Of a DNA stretch of 64,000 nucleotides, positions 19,843 through 30,953 are shown in pieces. Positions within the stretch are counted from its first letter, which is position 1. Every line of letters begins with the position of its first letter. The notes under the pieces are model-generated. The model was not told the DNA's origin. It did not search any database and worked only from the letters and a program-made list of their open reading frames with translations. This DNA is from Amaricoccus sp047275745. Its GTDB lineage: Bacteria > Pseudomonadota > Alphaproteobacteria > Rhodobacterales > Rhodobacteraceae. A program made the position numbers and the translations under genes. The DNA is taken from contig NZ_JBKQWU010000012.1 of assembly GCF_047275745.1 (NCBI RefSeq), forward strand, positions 36,752-100,751. The letters run 5' to 3'.

Positions 19843-22452
19843 ATGCGCGCCGCCCCAATCCGCACCACCTGCCCCTATTGCGGCGTCGGCTGCGGCGTCC
19901 TTGCGACCCCGGACGGCGCGGGCGGTGTCGCCATCACCGGCGACGCGGAGCATCCGGCGAATTTCGGACGGCTCTGCTCGAAGGGATCGGCGCTCGGTCA
20001 GACGGTCGGGCTCGAAGGGCGGCTGCTCACCCCCCGCATCGGTGGCGAGGCCGCCGGCTGGGACGCGGCGCTCAACCTCGTCGCCGCCCGCATCCGGTCG
20101 GCGATCGAGACGCGGGGGCCGGAGAGCGTCGCGATCTACGGCTCCGGCCAGATGCTGACCGAGGACTACTACGTCGCCAACAAGCTCATGAAGGGCTTCA
20201 TTGGCGCGGCGAATATCGACACCAATTCGCGGCTCTGCATGGCCTCCTCCGTCGCGGGCCACCGCCGGGCCTTCGGCACCGACACCGTGCCCGGCACCTA
20301 CGAGGATCTGGAGGAAGCCGATCTGGTGGTCCTCGTCGGCTCGAATCTCGCCTGGTGCCATCCAGTCCTTTACCAGCGCCTCGCCGCCGCCAAGGCCGCG
20401 CGGCCGGGGATGAAGGTCGTCACCGTCGATCCGCGGCGCACCGCGACCACCGATCTCGCCGACCTTCATCTCGCGCTCCGCGCCGATACCGATGTGGCGC
20501 TCTTCAACGCGCTGCTCGCGGAGATCGCCCGGCGAGGCGCGGCCGACGCCGCCTATCTCGACGCGCATGTCACTGGCCTCGACGTCGCGCTCGAATCCGC
20601 GAGCGCCACCGATCCGGCGATGACCGGGCTCGCGCCGGAGGATCTCGCGCGCTTTCTCGACCTCTGGATCGGCACCAAGCGCGTCGTCACCGTCTACAGC
20701 CAGGGCGTGAACCAGTCGCAGGCGGGAACCGACAAGGTCAATGCGATCATCAACTGCCACCTCGCCACGGGCCGGATCGGCCGCCCCGGCATGGGACCGT
20801 TCTCCGTCACCGGCCAGCCCAATGCGATGGGCGGGCGCGAGGTCGGCGGGCTCGCCAACATGCTGGCCGCGCATCTCGATATCGAGAACCCCACGCACCG
20901 CTTCCTCGTCGGCCAGTTCTGGAACGCGACGAGGCTCGCGACGAAGCCGGGGCTGAAGGCGGTTGATCTCTTCCGCGCCTGCGGCCGGGGCGAGATCGAG
21001 GTGCTCTGGGTCATTGGCACCAACCCTGTCGTCTCGATGCCCGAGGCCGACGCGGTCGCCGAGGCGCTCGGCAAGGTGCCGCTCGTCGTCGTCTCGGACA
21101 TGTTCCCGACGACCGACACCGCGCGCCGCGCGGATGTGCTGCTTCCCGCGCTGGGCTGGGGCGAGAAATCCGGCACCGTCACCAATTCCGAACGCCGGGT
21201 CTCGCGGCAGCGCGCCTTCCTCCCCGCGCCCGGCGAGGCGCGGCCGGACTGGTGGGCGCTCGCCGAGGTCGGCCGCCGCCTCGGCCATGCGGAAGCCTTC
21301 GCCTACGAGAGCCCGGCGGAGATCTTCCGCGAATATGCCGCGCTCTCGGCGCTGGCCGCCGCCGAGGGCCGCGATTTCGACATCTCGGCGCTGATCGACG
21401 CCGACTACGACACGATGGCGCCCGCGCAATGGCCGGTGGGGGGCGAAGCGCGGTTCTTCGCCGAAGGCGGCTTCTTCACCCCCGACCGCAAGGGGCGGAT
21501 GATCGCCGTCACGCAAGCCACGCCGGAAACGCGGGCGCCACGGTTCCCGCTCACGCTCAACACCGGCCGCGTGCGCGACCAGTGGCACACGATGACCCGG
21601 ACCGGCCGCGCGCCGCGCCTCGGCCAGCATGTCTCGGAGCCCTTCGCAGAGATCCATCCGGCCGACGCGGGCCTGCGCGGCATCGGTCCCGCCGATCTTG
21701 TCGAACTCACGAGCCCGCATGGCCGCGCCATCGTCCGCGCGCTCGTGACCGACCGCGTGCAACCGGGCGACATCTTCGTGCCGATGCACTGGTCGGGCGA
21801 ATTCGCCGCCCGGGCCCGCGTCGACGCGCTGGTGCCCGCGCGGGTCGATCCGCATTCGGGACAGCCCGCCTCGAAGATGGGGCGCGTCGAGATCCGGCGC
21901 CTCGATGCCGCCTGGTACGGTTTCGCCGTCTCCCGCAGTCGGCCTGAGCCCGCGACGGACTACTGGGCCATCGCTCCGACCGCCTTCGGCTGGCGCGCGG
22001 AACTCGCGGGCCTCGCGGCGCCCGAGGACTGGGCCGCCGAGACCCGGCGCATCTTCGGAACCCCCGACGCCAAGATCGTGTCCTTCGAGGATCGCGCGCG
22101 CGGCACGGCGCGGATCGCGCTCGTCGAGAAGGGCAGGGTGGTCGCCGCGCTCTTCGTCGCGCCCGAGCCGGTCGAGGTCGCCCGCGCCCATGTCGTCGAA
22201 GCCTTCGAGACCGAGGACCCGCCCCGGCTCCTCGCCGGCCGCCCCGGCGCCGCGCAGGAGGACAAGGGCGCCATCGTCTGCGTCTGCTACGGCGTCGGCG
22301 TCAACACGATCACCGGTGCGATCGCGCGTGGCGAGGTGGTCTGCGTCGAAACCATAGGGGCCGCGCTCAAGGCCGGCTCCAACTGCGGCTCCTGCCGCCC
22401 CGAACTCAAATCCCTCCTTGCCACCCATGCGCCGCGCGTCGCGGCCGAATAG
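19843..22452 (+). CDS. nasA: assimilatory nitrate reductase catalytic subunit
   Basis: Cytoplasmic molybdopterin (bis-MGD) enzyme reducing nitrate to nitrite, 869 residues. Cys10, Cys13, Cys17 and Cys45 hold the N-terminal [4Fe-4S] cluster (CPYCGVGCG, then LCSKG). The molybdopterin body contains IGTNPVVSMPEAD and the dinucleotide-binding C-terminal domain (LTLNTGRVRDQWHTMTR). A C-terminal BFD-like [2Fe-2S] region (VCVCYGVGVN with NCGSCRPEL) completes it, as in NasA of Klebsiella and Rhodobacter. No separate NADH-oxidising NasB-type reductase is in the operon, so the electron donor is not evident here. Confidence 0.93.
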   Translation: MRAAPIRTTCPYCGVGCGVLATPDGAGGVAITGDAEHPANFGRLCSKGSALGQTVGLEGRLLTPRIGGEAAGWDAALNLVAARIRSAIETRGPESVAIYGSGQMLTEDYYVANKLMKGFIGAANIDTNSRLCMASSVAGHRRAFGTDTVPGTYEDLEEADLVVLVGSNLAWCHPVLYQRLAAAKAARPGMKVVTVDPRRTATTDLADLHLALRADTDVALFNALLAEIARRGAADAAYLDAHVTGLDVALESASATDPAMTGLAPEDLARFLDLWIGTKRVVTVYSQGVNQSQAGTDKVNAIINCHLATGRIGRPGMGPFSVTGQPNAMGGREVGGLANMLAAHLDIENPTHRFLVGQFWNATRLATKPGLKAVDLFRACGRGEIEVLWVIGTNPVVSMPEADAVAEALGKVPLVVVSDMFPTTDTARRADVLLPALGWGEKSGTVTNSERRVSRQRAFLPAPGEARPDWWALAEVGRRLGHAEAFAYESPAEIFREYAALSALAAAEGRDFDISALIDADYDTMAPAQWPVGGEARFFAEGGFFTPDRKGRMIAVTQATPETRAPRFPLTLNTGRVRDQWHTMTRTGRAPRLGQHVSEPFAEIHPADAGLRGIGPADLVELTSPHGRAIVRALVTDRVQPGDIFVPMHWSGEFAARARVDALVPARVDPHSGQPASKMGRVEIRRLDAAWYGFAVSRSRPEPATDYWAIAPTAFGWRAELAGLAAPEDWAAETRRIFGTPDAKIVSFEDRARGTARIALVEKGRVVAALFVAPEPVEVARAHVVEAFETEDPPRLLAGRPGAAQEDKGAIVCVCYGVGVNTITGAIARGEVVCVETIGAALKAGSNCGSCRPELKSLLATHAPRVAAE

Positions 22453-22468
22453 CAGCGGAGACCTTCCG

Positions 22469-22653
22469 ATGTCCTATGTCGCTCCCAAGGATTTCGTCAC
22501 CAGGATGGTCGACGCCGGCGAGGCGAAGATCTTCATGTCCACCCGCGACACGCTGATCCGGGCCTGACGCTCTACATGACCCACAGCCGCGCCGCTCCCC
22601 GGATCGACGCCCCTCGTACCGACGCCGCCCGCTTCACCGTCCCCGCCGAGTAA
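22469..22653 (+). pseudogene. nirC/FNT formate-nitrite transporter remnant with internal deletion
   Basis: ATG 22469 opens 32 residues (MSYVAPKDFVTRMVDAGEAK, then IFMSTRDTLIRA) that match the N-terminus of FNT-family nitrite transporters, then TGA at 22565. In the -1 frame from 22564 the sequence continues LTLYMTHSRAAPRIDA to a TAA at 22651-22653. That is the form of the C-terminus that follows the last FNT membrane helix. About 200 central residues with the six membrane helices are missing. A GGGCC string at the junction could be the microhomology that joined the ends. A ribosome site precedes it, and cysG starts 25 bases later. A collapsed assembly is the other explanation. Confidence 0.8.
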
Positions 22654-22677
22654 GCCGCTTCCCGAGGAGTCCCGCCG

Positions 22678-24063
22678 ATGAAGACCTTCCCGATGTTCCT
22701 GAAGATGGCCGGCCGCCGGGTGGTGATCCTCGGTGGCGGCGAGCAGGCGGCGCAAAAGGCGCGGCTGATGCTGAAGACCGAGGCGGAGATCGTGCTCTGC
22801 GCCCCGGCGCTCGAGCCCGAGCTCGCCGCGCTGGTCGCCCGCGGCCGGGCCAGCCATGTACCGGAGCCTTCGCCCGGAATCTTCGCCAACGCGGCCCTCG
22901 CCTTCGTCGCGACCGGCGAGGCGGAGGAAGATGCGCGGCTCGCCGGGCTCTGCCGGGCGGCGGGGGTCGTGACCAATGTCGTGGACGCGCCCGAGCTTTG
23001 CGACGCCTACACGCCCTCGATCGTAGACCGCGACCCGCTCGTCGTCGCGATCGGCACCGAGGGCGCGGCGCCGGTGCTGGCGCGGCAGGTCAAGACGGCG
23101 GTCGAGACGATGCTGGAACCCCGGCTCGGCGATCTGGTCGCGCTCGCCGGCCGGCTCCGCGACGAGGTGGCGGCGCGGATCGCGCCCGCGCGGCGCCGGG
23201 CCTTCTGGGCCTGGGCCTTCACCGGCGGCCCGCGCCGCGCCCATGCGCGCGGCGCCGAATCCGAGGCGGCGCGGCTCCTGAAGGCCGCCATCGGCGACGG
23301 TTGGACGGATGAGGGCGGCGCGGGCGAAAGCGGCGGTTTCGTGAGCCTCGTCGGCGCGGGCCCGGGATCGCGCGACCTGATCACGCTTCGGGGGGTCCAG
23401 CGGCTGCAGGAGGCCGATGTGATCTTCTACGACCGGCTGGTCGATCCCGACCTCTTGGAACTCGCGCGCCGCGACGCCGAGCGCATCTATGTCGGCAAGG
23501 CCCCCGGCGCGACCTCCTGGCCGCAGGAGCGGATCAATGGCGTCGTCACAGCCGCCGCCCGCGCCGGCAAGCGCGTCGTGCGCCTGAAATGCGGCGATCC
23601 CGGCATCTTCGCCCGCGGCGCTGAGGAGGGGGAGGCCTGCGACGCGGCGGGCGTGCCCTGGGAGATCGTGCCGGGCGTCACCGCCGCCTCGGCCGCCGCC
23701 GCCGAGCTCGGCGGCTTCCTGACCGAACGCGGCCGCTACGACAGTCTGGTGCTCACCACCGGCGTCACGCGGCCCGGCGACCCAGCACCCGACTGGGCGA
23801 GCCTGGCGCGCCCCGGCACCACGCTCGCGCTCTACATGGGCGTCGGCGCGGCCGGGGGCATCCGCGACGCGCTCATCGGCGCCGGCGCGCCGCCCGGCAG
23901 CAGGGTCGAGATCGTCGAGCGGGCCGGCTCACCCGATGCGCGGGTCCATCGCGCGACGCTTGGCGCACTGGCCGAGACGGTGAGTCGCGAGGGGATCGGC
24001 AACCCCGCGATCATGCTGATTCGCCTCCCCAAGCCCCCCGAGTCCGCGCGGGCGGCCGCCTGA
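22678..24063 (+). CDS. cysG: siroheme synthase, multifunctional
   Basis: Makes siroheme from uroporphyrinogen III for NirB. The 461 residues contain both modules of CysG. The N-terminal precorrin-2 dehydrogenase/ferrochelatase has Rossmann motif VVILGGGEQAAQKA near residue 14 and the TPSIVDRDPL segment. The C-terminal uroporphyrinogen methyltransferase starts SLVGAGPGSRDLITL around residue 222 and contains RLKCGDPGIFARG and PGVTAASAAAAELG. It is the last gene of the nitrate operon. A perfect 10-bp hairpin follows its stop. Confidence 0.93.
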   Translation: MKTFPMFLKMAGRRVVILGGGEQAAQKARLMLKTEAEIVLCAPALEPELAALVARGRASHVPEPSPGIFANAALAFVATGEAEEDARLAGLCRAAGVVTNVVDAPELCDAYTPSIVDRDPLVVAIGTEGAAPVLARQVKTAVETMLEPRLGDLVALAGRLRDEVAARIAPARRRAFWAWAFTGGPRRAHARGAESEAARLLKAAIGDGWTDEGGAGESGGFVSLVGAGPGSRDLITLRGVQRLQEADVIFYDRLVDPDLLELARRDAERIYVGKAPGATSWPQERINGVVTAAARAGKRVVRLKCGDPGIFARGAEEGEACDAAGVPWEIVPGVTAASAAAAELGGFLTERGRYDSLVLTTGVTRPGDPAPDWASLARPGTTLALYMGVGAAGGIRDALIGAGAPPGSRVEIVERAGSPDARVHRATLGALAETVSREGIGNPAIMLIRLPKPPESARAAA

Positions 24064-24090
24064 ACCGGTAGCCCGCGACACTTTCGTCTT

Positions 24091-24122
24091 GCGACCGGCG
24101 CGGCCCATCCGACGCCGGTCGC
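24091..24122 (+). terminator. GC hairpin downstream of cysG
   Basis: GCGACCGGCG (24091-24100) pairs perfectly with CGCCGGTCGC (24113-24122) around a 12-base loop, 28 bases past the cysG stop. No T-run follows, so it may be a processing or stability stem or a weak terminator for the nitrate operon. Confidence 0.45.
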
Positions 24123-24433
24123 GCATGTTCCGACTCCTGACCCTCGATCAGCCTGACGGATCGGGTTCGTCACTTCGCCGCGCCGCAGCAAAGGCAATCG
24201 GCTGGCTTTGGTGCATTTTTCCAGAGGCTCTTCGCACGCGCGGTCCGGGCTGCGCGCCGCTCGCGCTCTCGCGAACGTGTCGTTTCGTGACCTCGCGCGC
24301 CGTTGCGGAAACGTCACGGCAACGCCTAAATCCTGAGCATTACGACCAAGGGCCAATAAGCTGCCCCTCGTGTTGGTTGTATACTGGTAGGCGCTTTCCC
24401 GCCGATTGGGGAGGCAGGGTGGTTGTGGAGTAA
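24123..24433. other. intergenic region upstream of the small peptide gene
   Basis: No gene recognised. The base composition falls toward 24330-24430. TATACT at about 24378-24383 could be a -10 box, but no good -35 is seen 17 bases upstream. GTTGC...GCAAC around 24303-24324 forms an imperfect inverted repeat. Confidence 0.4.
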
Positions 24434-24439
24434 ATGGAA

Positions 24440-24565
24440 ATGGACCGCGTGAACGTGAAGAAGAGTGAGACGAAGCAGCAAGAAACGGAACCTCCGTCCA
24501 AGAGCGCGCCCGCGCCGGTGAAGCCGGCTGGCGGCTGGACGTTCAAGGATTGGGCCGCGATCTGA
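24440..24565 (+). CDS. orphan small protein, 41 residues
   Basis: A short gene too small for usual gene calls. GGAG at 24427-24430 lies nine bases before ATG 24440; ATG 24434 would add two residues. The product has a charged, Lys/Glu/Gln-rich N-terminal half (MDRVNVKKSETKQQETE), a Pro/Ala hinge (PPSKSAPAPVKPA) and a compact C-terminus GGWTFKDWAAI with two tryptophans. There is no signal peptide or cysteine. Codon use is less GC-rich than in neighbours. It is flanked by non-coding DNA on both sides and ssb faces it from the opposite strand. Function unknown. The leader-plus-short-core layout resembles small processed peptides, but no modifying enzyme is nearby. Confidence 0.5.
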   Translation: MDRVNVKKSETKQQETEPPSKSAPAPVKPAGGWTFKDWAAI

Positions 24566-24819
24566 ATGGTCCGCGCCCGCGGGGTCCGGGGAGGTGAGCT
24601 CCGGCACCGCGTTTCATAGGAAACTCAGGGCCGGGCAACCGGGCGGCCGCGCCGGCCGTCCAGTGTTCGGCATCCGGTCAAGGCCACGGCTCGGGCCGCC
24701 TGGGAGGCGACGATCGGTCGCCGGCTGATCGGCGAGAGCTGATAGCTTCTGGAGGTCGGCGCGCCGGGCGATCCTGCCGGGGGCGTCGGATCGCGCCATC
24801 GAGTTCCCGGACCAGAAAT

Positions 24820-25302
24820 CTAGAACGGGATCTCGTCGTCGAGCCCGCCCGCGGGGCCGCGGTTCTCGCCATAGCCGCCGCCCCGGCGGTCGTCGGAATA
24901 ACCGCCGCCGCCCCGGCGCTCGTCGCCATAGCCGCCGCCCGAGCCTTCGCTCCGGCCGTCGAGCATCGTCAGTTCCGAGCGGAAGGGGCGCAGCACCACC
25001 TCGGTCGTGTAGCGGTCCTGGCCGGACTGGTCCTGCCATTTGCGGGTTTCGAGCTGGCCTTCGAGATAGACCTTCGAACCCTTGCGCAGATACTGCTCCG
25101 CGACGCGGACCAGCGGCTCGGAGAAGATCGCGACCGAGTGCCATTCGGTTCGCTCCCGCCGCTCGCCCGAATTCTTGTCGCGCCATGTCTCCGAGGTCGC
25201 GACCCGGAGGTTGCAGACCTTGCCCCCGTTGCCGAAGGTCCTGACCTCCGGATCCTGACCGAGATTGCCGATCAGGATCACCTTGTTCACGCTGCCTGCC
25301 AT
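24820..25302 (-). CDS. ssb: single-stranded DNA-binding protein
   Basis: Binds and protects single-stranded DNA in replication and repair. The 160 residues start MAGSVNKVILIGNLGQDPEVR, the OB-fold opening of bacterial SSB, with WRDKNSGERRERTEWHSV further in. A Gly/Arg/Tyr-rich low-complexity linker occupies residues 115-150, and the protein ends DDEIPF, the conserved acidic tip that recruits partner enzymes. It is transcribed alone and divergently from the lytic transglycosylase gene. Confidence 0.95.
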   Translation of the reverse strand: MAGSVNKVILIGNLGQDPEVRTFGNGGKVCNLRVATSETWRDKNSGERRERTEWHSVAIFSEPLVRVAEQYLRKGSKVYLEGQLETRKWQDQSGQDRYTTEVVLRPFRSELTMLDGRSEGSGGGYGDERRGGGGYSDDRRGGGYGENRGPAGGLDDEIPF

Positions 25303-25446
25303 CGGTTTCGTCCTTCCTTGCGAGATCAGGGCTGTCGGTAGCGCGTCGCGGCGGAAGAGTCACGATGCCACCGCGCAACTCTCCGGTCCGGCGAGGCACG
25401 ATTCTCCCTCGCGGCCCGGTGCGCGGCGCGCGCTCCAATTCCAAGG

Positions 25447-25475
25447 CTGACAGATGGTTAAAAGCTTGGCATATT
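25447..25475 (+). promoter_or_regulatory. candidate sigma-70 promoter for the transglycosylase gene
   Basis: CTGACA (25447-25452) and CATATT (25470-25475) are separated by 17 bases in a locally AT-richer patch 75 bases before the ATG at 25549. Confidence 0.45.
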
Positions 25476-25548
25476 GCCGCGCAATACGGCGCAGGCCGGG
25501 CGGTGGCGGGCAGGTCGCGAGCAGGCCGCCAGGACAAGACGAGGGACG

Positions 25549-26133
25549 ATGAGAAGAACACTGATCGCGCTCGGCGTAGGTCTGGCGCTGTGCGGACCGG
25601 CGATGGCCGATGCGTCGCTGAGCGCGCTGCTCAGGAACCAGTCGAGCCTGTCTCCCGAATACCGGCAACTGATCCGGCAGCCGGTGCCGGGGATGCTCGA
25701 GGGCCAGCCGAGGCGGCCGCGCGGTCTCGAGACCGACGATACCGCCGGCATTCCCGCCTTCACCGGCTCGCCCGGCGCCTTCGAGGCCATGGCCCGCGCG
25801 GCGGCGCGCAAGCATCGCGTGCCCGAGGATCTGTTCCTGCGCCTCGTGCATCAGGAATCGCGGTTCCGGCCTTCCGCGAAATCCACCAAGGGCGCGATCG
25901 GCCTCGCGCAGCTCATGCCCGGAACCGCGCAGATCCTCGGCGTCGATCCGCACGACCCGCGCGAGAACCTCGAGGGCGGCGCCCGATACCTGAGCGAACA
26001 GTACCGGAAGTTCGGCAACTGGCGACTTGCGCTCGCCGCCTACAACGCCGGTCCCGGCGCGGTCGAGAAGTACAAGGGCGTGCCCCCCTATGCCGAAACG
26101 CAGCAATATGTGAAGAAGATCCTGGGCCGTTAA
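25549..26133 (+). CDS. lytic transglycosylase, SLT domain
   Basis: Periplasmic murein-cleaving enzyme, 194 residues. A signal peptide (MRRTLIALGVGLALCGPAMA) precedes about 50 low-complexity residues and then the SLT fold. The fold contains FLRLVHQESRFRP, with the catalytic glutamate in the ES pair, the GAIGLAQLMPGTA motif and ALAAYNAGPGAV. The order is that of Slt70-type family 1 enzymes, and the length is that of the small stand-alone forms. The start at 25549 has GAGGGA upstream. No flagellar or secretion genes adjoin it, so general wall remodelling is the simplest role. Confidence 0.9.
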   Translation: MRRTLIALGVGLALCGPAMADASLSALLRNQSSLSPEYRQLIRQPVPGMLEGQPRRPRGLETDDTAGIPAFTGSPGAFEAMARAAARKHRVPEDLFLRLVHQESRFRPSAKSTKGAIGLAQLMPGTAQILGVDPHDPRENLEGGARYLSEQYRKFGNWRLALAAYNAGPGAVEKYKGVPPYAETQQYVKKILGR

Positions 26134-26260
26134 GGCTGGCCCCAAGCCGCCGATAATGCAATATTGCGGGCTTGCGTGGCAGGGTCGGCATCATGCCGAT
26201 CACGCTGCCCGAGTCCTCCCGAAGGGACTCGCGCGAGGACGCGAACCCGGGGGGGTGGGA

Positions 26261-27433
26261 ATGCGGCGGTACGAGATCTTCGACGGATTCCGGGGTTTCT
26301 TCCTCATCTTCATGGCCATCGCGCATTTCGACGGTCTGCTCCGGACCTGGGTCGGCGTCGTCCATCACAAGAATTTCGGCTGGGTCGAGGACGCGCAGGG
26401 CTTCGTCTTTCTCTCGGGTCTCGTGGCGGGGATGGTCTACGGCCGCCGCTTCCTCGCGCATCCGAGCGTCCGCGAGGCCTTCGGTCGGGTCTTTGCCCGA
26501 GCCCGGCAGATCTACGCGCATCAGGTCACTCTGATCCTGCTCGCGCTCGGCGCCGCCTTCGCGCTCGGCACGCGGGCGCCGGTCGACTTTCAGCCCTATC
26601 TCGACGCGCCCGTCACCTTCACCGCCGGAAGCCTGCTGCTCGTCTCCTCCTCGGCGAACATGGGCATCCTGCCGATGTACATCGTCTTCCTGCTTGTCAC
26701 GCCCTTCGCGATGAAACTGCTGCACCGGGACATGGTGGCACCCTATTTCGCGCTCGTGATCCTCGCCTGGCTCGCGGCGCAGACGAGCCTGACGGGGAAG
26801 GGCATGTACGCGCTGGAGAACTACTTCATCGCCGAGGGGATTCCGGCGCGGTTCGGCCTCTTCTTCAACATGCTGGGCTGGCAGGCGCTGTTCTTCAGCG
26901 GGCTCTTCGTCGGCTTCCGGTTCACCGAGGGGCGGCTCAACCTCGACTTCCTCGACCAGCCGCAGTTCCGCGTCACCTTCTTCATCGCGCTCGGCGGCAT
27001 GACGCTGCTCGGGATCTTCGATCTCATCGTCGAATTCCGTCTGCTCGGCGAGGGCTATACCGAGCGGATGCTGCTGCGCAGCCCGCGCGCCGTGCTTGGC
27101 GTCGTCTATCCGATCGCCTTCCTGATCGACCTCTTCATCGTGGTCTGGCTGCTTCGCAACGGCGCGACGGACCCGCTCGCCTGGATTCGCCGGCTCTCGG
27201 CCGGGGTGAACTGGTTCTTCACCCGGCCGGCGCTGGTCCTGCTCGGGCGGCACTCGCTCCATGTCTTCACCTTCCACATCATCGTCTATTACGCCCTCGC
27301 GGCGCTGCTGAGCTTCTATTCGCCCTCGCCGATGGGCCGGGAGCTGCTGCTGGTGGCGGGGATCGCCTCGCTCTATCTCTGCGCGGCGAGCCGGTCGTGG
27401 TGGCTCGCCCGGGCGCGGCCCGCGACAGTTTGA
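26261..27433 (+). CDS. OpgC-like membrane acyltransferase
   Basis: A 390-residue integral membrane protein with about ten hydrophobic spans. The N-terminus (MRRYEIFDGFRGFFLIFMAIAHFDGLL) has the RxxxxDxxRG opening and membrane histidine of the OpgC/acyltransferase-3 clan, followed by FGWVEDAQGFVFLSGLVAGMVYG. OpgC of Rhodobacter succinylates osmoregulated periplasmic glucans, but no glucan synthesis gene adjoins this one, so the substrate is uncertain. The start at 26261 follows a strong G-rich ribosome site; upstream in-frame codons lack membrane character. Confidence 0.8.
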   Translation: MRRYEIFDGFRGFFLIFMAIAHFDGLLRTWVGVVHHKNFGWVEDAQGFVFLSGLVAGMVYGRRFLAHPSVREAFGRVFARARQIYAHQVTLILLALGAAFALGTRAPVDFQPYLDAPVTFTAGSLLLVSSSANMGILPMYIVFLLVTPFAMKLLHRDMVAPYFALVILAWLAAQTSLTGKGMYALENYFIAEGIPARFGLFFNMLGWQALFFSGLFVGFRFTEGRLNLDFLDQPQFRVTFFIALGGMTLLGIFDLIVEFRLLGEGYTERMLLRSPRAVLGVVYPIAFLIDLFIVVWLLRNGATDPLAWIRRLSAGVNWFFTRPALVLLGRHSLHVFTFHIIVYYALAALLSFYSPSPMGRELLLVAGIASLYLCAASRSWWLARARPATV

Positions 27434-27498
27434 CGCATACGCTGCGCGGCCCGAAACCGGCGTCGGAACTCCCGGCCCGGCCGGGAGGACTTGCGTTT

Positions 27499-27513
27499 GA
27501 TCTCGTTTTGTTC
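27499..27513 (+). promoter_or_regulatory. LexA-like box upstream of uvrA
   Basis: GATC-N7-GTTC at 27499-27513 differs by one base from the alphaproteobacterial SOS box GTTC-N7-GTTC and lies 69 bases before uvrA. uvrA is a common SOS gene in this class. Confidence 0.45.
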
Positions 27514-27581
27514 TCTCCTGAAGCGGACTCGCAAATCCGGCGGGAGACGTTATGTAACGCCTGTCCTTTGGGAACCCTGGC

Positions 27582-30458
<2,877 letters not shown>

Positions 30459-30460
30459 CC

Positions 30461-30943
30461 TTACTCGGCGCTGTCCAGCGGCGTGGTGTCCGGCGGCGTG
30501 GTGTCCGGGGGCGCGACGGTCAGGAAGCGGCCATCGCTCCAGGCCACCGCCTCGTAGCAGCGTTCGGCGCCGATCCCGCCGCAGTCGCCACCGTCGCGGC
30601 CGATCAGCAGGATTCGGTCCTGGTTCCAGTCGATGATCCGCCAACCGGTCGCGAGCCAGCTCGTCACCTTGTCACCCACCACCGCGTGGACCATGCAGCC
30701 GCCGGAGCCGCGGAAGGCGGAGGCGGCGGTGGAGCAGGCCAGCCGGCTCTCGTCCACGACCGCGTCCGCCGCGCCGTCGCCGGAGAGATCGACGGAGGTT
30801 ACCGCCCCCTCGGGCGCCGTCATCTCGCCGCCGTCGATCCCGGCGCAGGTCCAGGCCGCCGCCGCGAGCAGGTCGTCGACGGGCGAGGCCGCGACCGCGA
30901 CCGGTGTGAGCAGGAGGGTGGAGGCGAGAGCGGCGCGGAGCAT
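30461..30943 (-). CDS. secreted hypothetical protein
   Basis: A 160-residue exported protein convergent with uvrA (two bases apart). It has a signal peptide (MLRAALASTLLLTPVAVAAS). The mature part has four or more cysteines (WTCAGIDGG, LACSTAA, GGCMVHA, GGDCGGIGAERCYEA), probably disulfide-bonded in the periplasm. A VDLSGDGAADAVVDES stretch resembles an EF-hand-like or FG-GAP calcium loop. The tail repeats PPDTT twice. I do not recognise a named family. It lies upstream of, and on the same strand as, no obvious partner: the hydratase gene starts on its 5' side. Confidence 0.7.
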   Translation of the reverse strand: MLRAALASTLLLTPVAVAASPVDDLLAAAAWTCAGIDGGEMTAPEGAVTSVDLSGDGAADAVVDESRLACSTAASAFRGSGGCMVHAVVGDKVTSWLATGWRIIDWNQDRILLIGRDGGDCGGIGAERCYEAVAWSDGRFLTVAPPDTTPPDTTPLDSAE

Positions 30944-30953
30944 TCAAGGGACC

